In this document: positions 1-5,848 of the stretch, in pieces
How the letters are laid out: every line of letters starts with the position of its first letter
How positions within the stretch are numbered: the first letter of the stretch is position 1
Assembly: GCA_018663165.1 (NCBI GenBank)
Contig: JABJES010000241.1
Coordinates: 1-7,155 of the forward strand
From: Rhodospirillaceae bacterium
GTDB taxonomy: Bacteria; Pseudomonadota; Alphaproteobacteria; UBA11136
Length of the DNA stretch: 7,155 nt
Direction: 5' to 3'
Program-made: the position numbers and the translations under genes
Notes under the pieces: generated by a model
Database searches by the model: none
Told to the model about the DNA's origin: nothing
Seen by the model: only the letters and a program-made list of their open reading frames with translations

Positions 1-1350
1 AGCCCGGAGGATATCCACGGCATGAACGCGGCCAAGGGAATCCTGACTACCCGTGGCGGTATGACCAGCCATGCCGCCGTTGTCGCTCGCGGCATGGGGC
101 GGCCCTGTGTCACGGCGGCCCGTGACTTGCGGGTTGATTATGAAAACAAAACCCTGCGGGTGATGGATAATGTGGTGAAGGAGGGCGAGACGATCACCCT
201 TAACGGCTCTACCGGCGAGGTCTTTCTCGGCGAGGTCAAGACCATCGAATCTGAGCTTTCCGATAAATTCACCACCATCATGGCCTGGGCCGACGAGATT
301 AGGCGGCTTGGCGTGCGGGCCAATGCTGAAACCAGGGAAGAGGTGGAAACGGCGCTCAAATATGGTGCCGAAGGCATTGGATTGGCGCGGACCGAACATA
401 TGTTTTTCGATCCCGACCGGGTTCTCGCCATGCGCGAGATGATTATGGCCAACGACCGTGAGGGCCGCGAACGGGCGCTTGCTAGATTGCTGCCTATTCA
501 GCGCCGTGATTTCGTCGAACTGTTTTCGATGATGGCGGGCCATCCGGTGACGGTGCGTCTGCTTGACCCGCCTCTGCACGAATTTCTGCCCCATGAGGAA
601 TCCGAATTCGAGGAACTGGCGGCGGTGTCCGGGGTCGATGTGGCGACCATGCATCGTCGGGCGGCCCGACTGCAGGAATTCAACCCCATGCTCGGCCATC
701 GAGGGTGCCGTCTGGGCATAACCTATCCGGAAATCTACGAAATGCAGGTTCAGGCTATTCTTGAGGCGGCGCTGGAGGTCAGTGAAACCTCGGGCGCATC
801 CGTGGCGCCGGAAATCATGGTGCCCCTGGTGGCGACGGCCAGGGAGATGGAAATTCTCAAGGAAATTATCGACCGTGTGGCGGCAAAAGTGTTCGAGGTG
901 GCAGGCCGCTCGATCCCTTATCATGTCGGCACCATGATCGAATTGCCACGGGCGGCGCTCTGTGCGGCGGATATTGCCCAAACGGCTGAATTCTTCAGCT
1001 TCGGCACCAATGACCTGACCCAAACTACTTATGGCCTTTCCCGTGATGATGCGGGATCGTTTATTCCGGCCTATCGGGATCTCGGTATTTTTGAGCAGGA
1101 TCCGTTCTCGACCCTCGATCTGGACGGTGTCGGTGAAATGATTTCCATTGCCGCCGAAAGGGGACGCAAAGCCCGTCCGGATATCCAGCTCGGCATATGC
1201 GGTGAACATGGCGGCGACCCGGCGTCGATCCATTTTTGTGAAAAAATCGGCCTTGATTATGTTTCTTGCTCGCCATTCCGGGTGCCAATCGCTCGTCTGG
1301 CGGCGGCTCAGGCGGCGATCAGAGCTCGTCAGGGCGGGGCAGGATCATGA
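1..1350 (+). CDS. ppdK: Pyruvate, phosphate dikinase, C-terminal half (5' end outside window)
   Basis: This enzyme interconverts pyruvate, ATP and phosphate with PEP, AMP and pyrophosphate in the cytoplasm, at the pyruvate/PEP node. The reading frame is open from base 1, giving 449 residues in the window. The fragment starts in the swivelling phosphohistidine domain: GGMTSHAAVVARG is at residues 19-31 and His24 is the phosphate carrier. The preceding Thr22 is the position that regulatory proteins phosphorylate in plant and some bacterial homologues. The PEP/pyruvate-binding TIM barrel follows, with GLARTEHMFF, GHRGCRLG, EIMVPLV, GTNDLTQTTYG (335-345) and GICGEHGGDP carrying the catalytic Cys400. 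The C-terminus (SCSPFRVPIARLAAAQA) is complete and intact. Family members are about 870-900 residues, so roughly the N-terminal ATP-grasp half is missing to the left. The stop codon overlaps the start of the next gene by 4 bases (ATGA). The closest alternatives, PEP synthase and PTS enzyme I, fit the motifs less well. Confidence 0.97.
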   Translation, partial: SPEDIHGMNAAKGILTTRGGMTSHAAVVARGMGRPCVTAARDLRVDYENKTLRVMDNVVKEGETITLNGSTGEVFLGEVKTIESELSDKFTTIMAWADEIRRLGVRANAETREEVETALKYGAEGIGLARTEHMFFDPDRVLAMREMIMANDREGRERALARLLPIQRRDFVELFSMMAGHPVTVRLLDPPLHEFLPHEESEFEELAAVSGVDVATMHRRAARLQEFNPMLGHRGCRLGITYPEIYEMQVQAILEAALEVSETSGASVAPEIMVPLVATAREMEILKEIIDRVAAKVFEVAGRSIPYHVGTMIELPRAALCAADIAQTAEFFSFGTNDLTQTTYGLSRDDAGSFIPAYRDLGIFEQDPFSTLDLDGVGEMISIAAERGRKARPDIQLGICGEHGGDPASIHFCEKIGLDYVSCSPFRVPIARLAAAQAAIRARQGGAGS

Positions 1351-2300
1351 GCGGTTCATCTGCTGCCGGGCTTTCCTTAGAGGCGATTGCTGCGGGCGGA
1401 AAAAAAGCCCTTTCCACCGCTCTGGCCGAGCTTGAAAAAGCACCGGAATCACCGGCCTGTCTCGACCTTCTCTCGCAGGCCTACAAGAGCCCCAAGGCCC
1501 ATGTTATTGGCGTCACCGGTCCACCGGGGGTGGGGAAATCAACTTTACTTGGGGTGTTGATCGAGAAAATCAGGCAATCGGGCCGCACGGTCGGAGTCAT
1601 CGCCGTCGATCCTTCTTCCCAGGTCAGCGGCGGGGCGCTTCTCGGAGACCGGGGGCGTTTGGTGACCAACCCCGAAGACGCGGGGGTCTATGTCCGCTCA
1701 ATGGCGGCGCGGGATCGTCTGGGCGGGCTGGCGGCCTTGACCATGCCGGCAATGGTGCTGATGCGCGGTCTGTTCGATGTGGTCCTCATCGAAACCGTTG
1801 GTGTCGGCCAGTCTGAAACCGAGGTGGTGCGGGCCGCCGATACGGTCTTATTCTGTGCCCAGCCTGGTTCGGGGGACAGCCTGCAGTTCATGAAAGCCGG
1901 CATTATCGAGATTCCCGATATTTTCGTCATTACCAAGAGTGATATGGGGGGGGTGGCCCGGCGCGCCGAGGCGGATTTACGTAACGCCCTCAATCACGTC
2001 GCAGGGAACGCCGACGAGGCCGGTGCCCCGTGGAAGGCCCCTGTCCTTGGTGTCTCATCCCAGAAAAAAGAGGGCTTTGACGGGCTTTTGGAGGCCTTTG
2101 AGGCCCATTGGCGCTGGTTGGGGGTGGGTCGTCGCCTTGAGGGTCGCCGATCCGAAAAGGACAGTCTGTGGCTGGAAGAAGCCTTGCGTGACCTTTACGG
2201 GCGGGAAGGCATAAAAAGCCTGGGCCAGATGAAGCCCGACCCAGGCGAAACGCCCTTTCAAAAACTAGCGCAAGTCATCAAGGAAAAGTCTGGAGTGTAG
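1347..2300 (+). CDS. meaB: MeaB/ArgK-family P-loop GTPase (mutase-chaperone type)
   Basis: This is a 317-residue SIMIBI-class GTPase. Family members protect and load adenosylcobalamin into methylmalonyl-CoA mutase and related enzymes; older annotations call them ArgK or LAO/AO transport ATPases. Visible motifs are the P-loop GPPGVGKST (58-66), a VDPSS...SGGALLGDR stretch (87-102), RSMAARDRLGGLA (117-129), ETVGVGQSETEV (149-160, switch region) and TKSD (196-199) in the base-recognition position. Length is normal for the family. ATG 1347 was chosen because it forms an ATGA overlap with the upstream stop, has G-rich Shine-Dalgarno-like sequence before it, and gives the usual MeaB N-terminus; the frame extends upstream to 1266 only inside ppdK. 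TKSD instead of NKAD, and RDRLGG instead of the RGHLGG I associate with MeaB, suggest a divergent subgroup. No mutase gene is in the window, so the partner is unknown. The family call is secure, the MeaB role less so. Confidence 0.88.
   Translation: MSGSSAAGLSLEAIAAGGKKALSTALAELEKAPESPACLDLLSQAYKSPKAHVIGVTGPPGVGKSTLLGVLIEKIRQSGRTVGVIAVDPSSQVSGGALLGDRGRLVTNPEDAGVYVRSMAARDRLGGLAALTMPAMVLMRGLFDVVLIETVGVGQSETEVVRAADTVLFCAQPGSGDSLQFMKAGIIEIPDIFVITKSDMGGVARRAEADLRNALNHVAGNADEAGAPWKAPVLGVSSQKKEGFDGLLEAFEAHWRWLGVGRRLEGRRSEKDSLWLEEALRDLYGREGIKSLGQMKPDPGETPFQKLAQVIKEKSGV
2213..2246 (-). terminator. Probable rho-independent terminator of the minus-strand ygfZ gene
   Basis: Read on the minus strand, GCCTGGG (2246-2240) is followed by a 15-base loop, then CCCAGGC (2224-2218) and TTTTTAT (2217-2211). 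That is a perfect 7-bp GC-rich stem with a U-tract directly after it, in the right orientation about 73 bases past the ygfZ stop. It lies inside the coding sequence of the convergent GTPase gene, since only 18 bases separate the two stop codons. The loop is longer than usual, though inner bases (GGGC/GCCC) can also pair. On the plus strand it is preceded by A5 and followed by GAAA, so it should not terminate the GTPase transcript. Confidence 0.6.
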
Positions 2301-2318
2301 AGCGGGCCTCTTGGTCGC

Positions 2319-3236
2319 TTAGAAGGATGCCCAGCCGGGGCGTTGGGGTGTCACCTGCGCCTCGCCTGAGGAAAATGTGGGTGAGGGGCTGTTATCCCCG
2401 CCCAGGGCTTCCAGGCGGATCAGGGCGAGGGCGCGGCTGTCACGTCCGCTGCGCATTTCGCCGATTTCCTGCTCGCCGGAAAAAACAGGTGTACCGGCGG
2501 CGGGCAGGGGGCCGTCGACGCGGACCGGCATCAGGCGTTTTTTCACCAGGCCCCGGTGTTTTGTCCGGGCGGTGGTTTCCTGGCCCATGTAACAGCCTTT
2601 GTCCCAGTCGATCCCGTTAAGCTCGTCAAAGCCGCTTTCCATCAGCAGGGATTTTTCGACGATCAGATCCCGCGCTCCGTCCGGTATCCCGAGTTCAAGC
2701 CTGAGCAAGTCATAGGCATCGTTTCCGGTTTCTGCAAAGTCGCTCAGGAATGGTGCTGTGTCGGCCTTGTCCCTGGGCAGGATCGCGCGGGCACCGAGTG
2801 CGGAAAGCCGGGGATCGACGAAAACAACGCCCCCATCGAGGGGTTTTGCCAGACCAGGATCAGAGTCCAGTCCGAGAGTGGCGAGCGCATTTTCACCGAT
2901 CAGGGCAATGACCCGATAGTCCCCAGTGGCGTTTTCCAGCGAGATTTTAGAGCGCAGCTTGAACATATTGAGCCGCCGCATCAGATCGTCGGCCCGGTCT
3001 GCCTCGCAATCAAGCAAAAGCCGATCACCATCCCGAAGGATGAAAAAGTCAAAGAGGAACTTACCCTGAGGGGTCAGGTAAGCGGCATAGATCGCCCGCT
3101 CATTGGTCGCTTTCGTTACGTCGTTGGAGACCAGGCCTTGCAGGAAAGAGACGCTCTCTTCCCCGGAAATGGCGATAATTCCACGGTTTTCAAGAAAGAT
3201 ACGGTGTTTTTCGGCCATAACGCTCCAGCTTTGCAT
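2319..3236 (-). CDS. ygfZ: YgfZ/GcvT-like folate-binding protein, iron-sulfur cluster assembly/repair type
   Basis: This 305-residue cytoplasmic protein belongs to the YgfZ (IBA57-like) branch of the GcvT/aminomethyltransferase fold. These proteins bind tetrahydrofolate and help assemble or maintain certain Fe-S enzymes, including tRNA-modifying MiaB in E. coli. The diagnostic motif KGCYMGQE is at residues 213-220 with the conserved Cys215. The N-terminal segments GIIAISGEESVSFLQGLVSND (19-39, in part) and YLTPQGKFLFDFF also fit the family. The end (RLEAL then QVTPQRPGW) resembles the usual C-terminal barrel. The start at 3236 is preceded on its strand by GGAGAG with a 9-base spacer. A second in-frame ATG at 3218 (residue 7) has a GGAG only 4 bases away, so a 299-residue product is possible. 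The gene converges on the GTPase gene with 18 bases between stops and diverges from the heptosyltransferase gene across 123 bases. It is unlikely to be glycine-cleavage GcvT, which is longer and lacks KGCYxGQE. Confidence 0.92.
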   Translation of the reverse strand: MQSWSVMAEKHRIFLENRGIIAISGEESVSFLQGLVSNDVTKATNERAIYAAYLTPQGKFLFDFFILRDGDRLLLDCEADRADDLMRRLNMFKLRSKISLENATGDYRVIALIGENALATLGLDSDPGLAKPLDGGVVFVDPRLSALGARAILPRDKADTAPFLSDFAETGNDAYDLLRLELGIPDGARDLIVEKSLLMESGFDELNGIDWDKGCYMGQETTARTKHRGLVKKRLMPVRVDGPLPAAGTPVFSGEQEIGEMRSGRDSRALALIRLEALGGDNSPSPTFSSGEAQVTPQRPGWASF

Positions 3237-3359
3237 GAGAAAAGACTCTCCATCAGTTAAGCCGAAGCGATCGGTTTGACAAGGCTAAGGGAGCTTATTG
3301 CGGGATATTAGGTATCCGCGCTCTTTGCTTGGAGAAGGCTTGGCCGTATAACCGCTGTC
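3237..3359. promoter_or_regulatory. Divergent intergenic region between ygfZ and the heptosyltransferase gene
   Basis: This 123-base gap must hold the promoters of both divergent genes. TTTGACAAG at 3275-3283 gives TTGACA (3276-3281) on the plus strand and TTGTCA on the minus strand, so it could serve as a -35 element in either direction. No convincing -10 element sits at a 16-18 base spacing on either strand. A small dyad, GGATA-TTAGG-TATCC (3303-3317), lies 43 bases upstream of the heptosyltransferase start. The purine-rich GGAGAAGG at 3331-3338 is about 21 bases from that start, too far for a normal Shine-Dalgarno. Promoter location is inference. Confidence 0.3.
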
Positions 3360-4397
3360 ATGAAAAGAATTCTTTTTGTTAGCTCAACCCGAATCGGCGA
3401 TGCGGTTCTGTCCACCGGCCTGATCTGGCATCTGGCCGAACAATATCCCGATTGCCGCATTACCGTGGCCTGTGGGCCTCTCTCGGCGCCTTTGTTTGCA
3501 GCGCTGCCCAATGTGGCGCGGGTCATCGAGATTAAAAAGCGCCGCTATTCGCTTCACTGGCTTGATCTGTGGGCAAAATGCGTCTTCACCTGGTGGTATC
3601 TGGTGGTTGATCTGCGGGGCAGTGGTCTGGCTTGGGTTTTGGCAACCTTGCATCGCCGTATTTTCCGGGGCAACCGGCGGGATTCTTTCTTTCGCCGGCT
3701 GATCCGTGGGACCCACAAGGGTACCCATCGTCATCGGGTCGAGGAAATTTCGGATGTCTTGAATTTGAAAGAACCCTGTGCACCTCGCCTTCAGGCTTCC
3801 ACGGAGGCACAAAGCCGTGCCGCTTCCCTTATCCCCTCATCGGCGTCGACGAGTGAAATCATCCTCGCCATTGCTCCGGTGGCCACATGGCGGGGCAAGC
3901 AATGGCGGATTGAAAATTTTGTTGAGCTTGTGCGCCGCCTGACCGGTGAGGGCGGCCTGTTTCAGGGTGCCAGGGTGGCCGTTCTCGGTGCTGCGAATGA
4001 GCGCGACCAGGCATTGCCGGTTATCGAGGCGGTGCCGGAAGCCCGGCGCATTGATCTCGTCGGTGCCGTCGATCTGCCAACCTTGTACTCCTGTCTTGAG
4101 CGGTGCAGTTTTTATATCGGGAATGATTCAGGCCTCACCCATATGGCGGCGGCGGCGGGTATTCCCACTCTGGGTTTGTTTGGCCCGACAGATGAACGCC
4201 ATTATGCCCCTTGGGGGGATAATGCGGCGGTTGTCCGAACCGCGCTCAGCCTGAAGGAACTGGTCGGCTTTCCTGAATTTGACTGGAACCGGACCGAGAC
4301 GCTGATGGACAGCCTCACCATTGACGCGGTTCTTGCAGCGGTCGAGGATTTGCAGGCCCGCCAGGGTTCAAATGTGACGCCCGTCACAACCTATTGA
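3360..4397 (+). CDS. GT9 family glycosyltransferase, LPS heptosyltransferase-like
   Basis: A 345-residue GT-B fold enzyme of family GT9 (WaaC/WaaF/WaaQ type), expected at the inner face of the cytoplasmic membrane, moving a heptose or related sugar from an ADP-sugar donor to the LPS inner core. The N-terminal strand ILFVSSTRIGDAVLSTGL (4-21) carries the conserved glycine and Asp14, matching the proposed catalytic Asp of WaaC. WRGKQW (177-182) corresponds to the lysine-bearing donor-site segment. GNDSGLTHMAAA (254-265) with Asp256 and His261 is the hallmark donor-binding motif, followed by GLFGPTDERHYAPWG. ATG 3360 is the first usable start after an in-frame stop at 3309-3311 and gives a classic GT9 N-terminus, but no good Shine-Dalgarno stands within 15 bases. 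Its last codons overlap a CRP-like palindrome. Acceptor and position on the core cannot be told from sequence. The later glycosyltransferases support an envelope-glycan role. Confidence 0.9.
   Translation: MKRILFVSSTRIGDAVLSTGLIWHLAEQYPDCRITVACGPLSAPLFAALPNVARVIEIKKRRYSLHWLDLWAKCVFTWWYLVVDLRGSGLAWVLATLHRRIFRGNRRDSFFRRLIRGTHKGTHRHRVEEISDVLNLKEPCAPRLQASTEAQSRAASLIPSSASTSEIILAIAPVATWRGKQWRIENFVELVRRLTGEGGLFQGARVAVLGAANERDQALPVIEAVPEARRIDLVGAVDLPTLYSCLERCSFYIGNDSGLTHMAAAAGIPTLGLFGPTDERHYAPWGDNAAVVRTALSLKELVGFPEFDWNRTETLMDSLTIDAVLAAVEDLQARQGSNVTPVTTY
4373..4388. promoter_or_regulatory. CRP-family binding site candidate 1 (perfect TGTGA-N6-TCACA)
   Basis: The sequence TGTGACGCCCGTCACA is a 16-base dyad with 7-bp arms and a 2-base centre, and matches all ten core positions of the classical CRP consensus TGTGA-N6-TCACA. 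It overlaps the last codons of the heptosyltransferase gene and lies 116 bases upstream of the small exported protein start, so it is placed to act on that gene. The match is read directly; binding by a CRP/FNR-family protein is inferred. Without the regulator it could also serve another dimeric protein. Confidence 0.55.
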
Positions 4398-4420
4398 TTT
4401 TATGTATATAAATAAGAATT
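4394..4420 (+). promoter_or_regulatory. AT-rich promoter-like segment between the two palindromes
   Basis: This 27-base stretch is far more AT-rich than its surroundings. It contains TTGATT (4394-4399), TATAAAT (4407-4413) and TAAGAAT (4413-4419). Any of these could be part of a -10 or -35 element for the downstream exported-protein gene. A start point near 4420 would place candidate site 1 near -40, as in an activator-dependent promoter with a poor -35, and would place site 2 over the start. The exact hexamers cannot be assigned. Confidence 0.3.
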
Positions 4421-4421
4421 T

Positions 4422-4437
4422 GGTGACCATGGTCACT
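4422..4437. promoter_or_regulatory. CRP-family binding site candidate 2 (GGTGA-N6-TCACT)
   Basis: GTGACCATGGTCAC at 4423-4436 is a perfect 14-base palindrome. Aligned to the CRP consensus it reads GGTGA-CCATGG-TCACT, matching 8 of 10 core positions. It shares GTGAC-N4-GTCAC with candidate site 1, and the two centres are 49 bp apart. It is 66 bases upstream of the exported-protein start codon. The shared motif in the same non-coding interval makes chance less likely than for either site alone. Confidence 0.5.
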
Positions 4438-4491
4438 GACGGAGCTGGAAAAAAAGTGAATCCTTACCCACATATTGAACATCTACATGCC

Positions 4492-4499
4492 GGGGAGGG
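4492..4499 (+). promoter_or_regulatory. Ribosome binding site that fixes the start of the exported protein
   Basis: GGGGAGGG precedes ATG 4504, with GGAG ending 6 bases before the start. The upstream in-frame ATGs at 4402 and 4429 have no such sequence, so this site decides in favour of 4504. Confidence 0.7.
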
Positions 4500-4503
4500 C
4501 ATT

Positions 4504-4851
4504 ATGGATATCAAAGGGAAATGGATTATCATTCTGGCCGGGACAGCCTTTATCGCCTGGTTTTTTACAATTGATACGGCACGGGCAGACGACAGCAGGG
4601 CGATGAATGTTGGCTATGTTGTCGCTCAGGTTCAGGGCAAAGGCGAGGGCGCGGCTTTTTCGGCAGGTGAGTATCACGTGCTATCCCAAGGCGGGGTCAT
4701 GCAGGTGGGGGCCGAGGATAACCAATCAGGAACTGGCTTTGGCGATCAGGATTCCATGGCTGCTCGTCACGCCGCTCGGGGAAAGGCGCTCAACAGCTTT
4801 CAGCAATCGATACAGACAGAAGGCCTGGATATCCCTGACGTCCATCGCTAG
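4504..4851 (+). CDS. Small exported protein of unknown function
   Basis: A 115-residue protein that I do not recognise. Residues 1-28 form a textbook Sec signal peptide: Lys4 and Lys6, a hydrophobic core WIIILAGTAFIAWFF (7-21) and an A-R-A cleavage site at 26-28. The mature protein would be about 87 residues, starting DDSRAMN, and should be periplasmic or secreted. It has no cysteine, no lipobox and no further membrane segment. It is glycine-rich (13 of 87), mixed in charge, with GKGEGAAFSAGEYHVLSQGG in the middle and a likely helix (MAARHAARGKALNSFQQSIQ) before the C-terminal LDIPDVHR. The frame is open from 4402, but ATG 4504 has the Shine-Dalgarno and puts the signal peptide at the N-terminus. 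The gene lies alone between the heptosyltransferase gene (106 bases upstream) and the GT2 gene (238 bases downstream). CRP-like sites upstream suggest its own regulation. An envelope role is only inferred. Confidence 0.75.
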   Translation: MDIKGKWIIILAGTAFIAWFFTIDTARADDSRAMNVGYVVAQVQGKGEGAAFSAGEYHVLSQGGVMQVGAEDNQSGTGFGDQDSMAARHAARGKALNSFQQSIQTEGLDIPDVHR

Positions 4852-4870
4852 GGAAAAACGCCTCTACTTG

Positions 4871-4885
4871 CCTCTTTGCAAGAGG
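4871..4885 (+). terminator. Weak hairpin after the exported-protein gene
   Basis: CCTCTT-TGC-AAGAGG is a perfect 6-bp inverted repeat with a 3-base loop, starting 20 bases after the stop codon. It has no T-run behind it (ACCGGGTTC follows), so it is a poor intrinsic terminator. It could instead be a 3' end stabiliser or a processed transcript end. Confidence 0.25.
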
Positions 4886-4924
4886 ACCGGGTTCAATCCT
4901 TCTTTCAGTTAAAGCGGCTTCAAT

Positions 4925-4963
4925 CTTCACCTGATATTGTGAAGGCCGTAAAAGTCCTATAAA
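4925..4963 (+). promoter_or_regulatory. Inverted repeat and possible promoter upstream of the glycosyltransferase operon
   Basis: CTTCAC-N8-GTGAAG (4925-4944) is a perfect 6-bp dyad. It overlaps TTGTGA (4937-4942), which with TATAAA at 4958-4963 makes a promoter-like pair, though the 15-base spacer is short. If real, it would give a leader of roughly 120 bases before the GT2 start, and the dyad would sit where a regulator could block or assist polymerase. An alternative RNA pairing, CGGCTTCA with TGAAGGCCG and one bulge, uses the same bases. There is no T-run. Confidence 0.28.
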
Positions 4964-4990
4964 CCAGCAATCTTATCTTGTGCCTTGTCT

Positions 4991-5016
4991 CTTGTGCTGA
5001 CGGCGCGTCAGGCAAG
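4991..5016 (+). repeat. Hairpin in the leader of the glycosyltransferase operon
   Basis: CTGACG-GCG-CGTCAG (4997-5011) is a perfect 6-bp stem with a 3-base loop. It extends to CTTG (4991-4994) pairing with CAAG (5013-5016) across a small internal loop. No T-run follows, so a terminator is unlikely. It lies about 75 bases upstream of the GT2 start and could be an operator or a structured leader element. The rest of the 238-base gap shows no gene. Confidence 0.35.
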
Positions 5017-5077
5017 CCGTTGGTGCTGGGGTGGCTGGGGGATCAGATGTTTCCATATTCACGATTGAAAACAAGTC

Positions 5078-5083
5078 AGGAGG
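5078..5083 (+). promoter_or_regulatory. Strong ribosome binding site of the GT2 gene
   Basis: AGGAGG, the full Shine-Dalgarno core, ends 6 bases before ATG 5090. It is the best ribosome site in the window and fixes the first gene of the three-gene operon. Confidence 0.8.
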
Positions 5084-5089
5084 GCGGTC

Positions 5090-5848
5090 ATGACTGAAAC
5101 TGGCCTCTCGGCGCTGATCGTTGCCCATAACGAAGAAAAACGGCTGGCCGATTGCCTTGAGCGTCTTGCCTTTGCCGATGAGATCGTCGTCGTTCTCGAT
5201 AAATGTAGCGACCGATCGAAGGAAATCGCCGCCGGTTTCACCGACCGTCTGGTTGAGGGGGCATGGGAAATCGAGGCTGATCGCCGCCATGCCGGGATCG
5301 AGGCCTGTCTTGGCCCGTGGATTCTCGAAGTTGATGCAGATGAATGGGTGGAACCATCTTTGGCTGAAGAAATCCGGCGGGTGATTGCGGCATCTGATGC
5401 CGATTGGCACCTTGTCCCGGTGGACAATTATGTTGGCAACCGGCTGGTGCGCTATGGCTGGGGGGCGTCTTTTGGTCGTTCCGCCTGTGCCGCCCTCTTT
5501 CGCAAAGGGGTCAAAACCTATGGCCAGCAGCGAGTTCACCCGGCTCTTGAATTAAAGGGCCTTGAAGGCGAGAGGCTGGAGAACCGTTTACATCACAATG
5601 TGGACAGTAATATTTCGGCGATGATCCGGCGCCTCGACAGCTATACCTCGGCCCACGCCAAGGACCTGCGCTCAACCGGGGACATTGGAAGTTTTGGTCA
5701 CAATGTCAGGCGAATTTTTTCACGTTTTTGGAAGTGCTTTGTTGCGCGACGCGGATACCGCGAAGGGGCGTTCGGTTTTCTTATTGCTTTGATGGCCGGT
5801 CTTTATCCCATCCTTTCCTATCTCAAGGCCCGGCTTGAGGAAGAGTGA
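5090..5848 (+). CDS. GT2 family glycosyltransferase, WaaE/KdtX-like
   Basis: A 252-residue GT-A fold glycosyltransferase that resembles the WaaE/KdtX group, whose members add glucose or another hexose to the LPS inner core from a nucleotide sugar at the cytoplasmic face of the membrane. LSALIVAHNEEKRLADCL (6-23) is the GT2 start. VVVLDKCSDRS (33-43) sits where the group usually has a DSGSTD-like loop. The metal-binding motif is DADE (82-85), followed by W86. QQRVHP (146-151) and a basic C-terminal region lead to a hydrophobic stretch at about 226-245, which probably anchors it to the membrane, as in relatives ending in a similar segment and Lys/Glu tail. It opens a coupled operon: its TGA overlaps the next ATG by 1 base. 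Fold and family are secure; the sugar and acceptor are unknown. Confidence 0.88.
   Translation: MTETGLSALIVAHNEEKRLADCLERLAFADEIVVVLDKCSDRSKEIAAGFTDRLVEGAWEIEADRRHAGIEACLGPWILEVDADEWVEPSLAEEIRRVIAASDADWHLVPVDNYVGNRLVRYGWGASFGRSACAALFRKGVKTYGQQRVHPALELKGLEGERLENRLHHNVDSNISAMIRRLDSYTSAHAKDLRSTGDIGSFGHNVRRIFSRFWKCFVARRGYREGAFGFLIALMAGLYPILSYLKARLEEE

Noticed and set aside
2385..2399. GGGG-CTGTTAT-CCCC hairpin in the 3' part of ygfZ as a terminator for the GTPase operon
   Set aside because: The stem is only 4 bp with no T-run after it, and it codes for the YgfZ C-terminus.
2556..3260. Long plus-strand open frame opposite ygfZ
   Set aside because: It is antisense to a gene with clear family motifs, its translation has no recognisable domain, and it results from codon bias of the real gene.
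4402..4503. N-terminal extension of the exported protein from ATG 4402
   Set aside because: No Shine-Dalgarno precedes it, it would bury the signal peptide 34 residues inside the protein, and it runs through the second CRP-like palindrome.
4667..4677. GTGA-GTA-TCAC dyad inside the exported-protein gene as a third CRP-like site
   Set aside because: The 3-base spacing between GTGA and TCAC does not fit the 6-base spacing of the two upstream sites, and it is within coding sequence.
4886..4903. tRNA T-loop-like GGTTCAATCC after the exported-protein gene
   Set aside because: The flanking bases cannot form the 5-bp T-stem beyond one good pair and two wobbles, and no acceptor, D or anticodon arm is present around it.
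4607..4912. Second open frame inside and past the exported-protein gene
   Set aside because: It is a frame-shifted shadow of the signal-peptide protein, arginine-rich with no start signal.
4973..5539. Minus-strand open frame over the GT2 start
   Set aside because: It overlaps a well-supported glycosyltransferase and its operon leader, and the protein has no recognisable feature.
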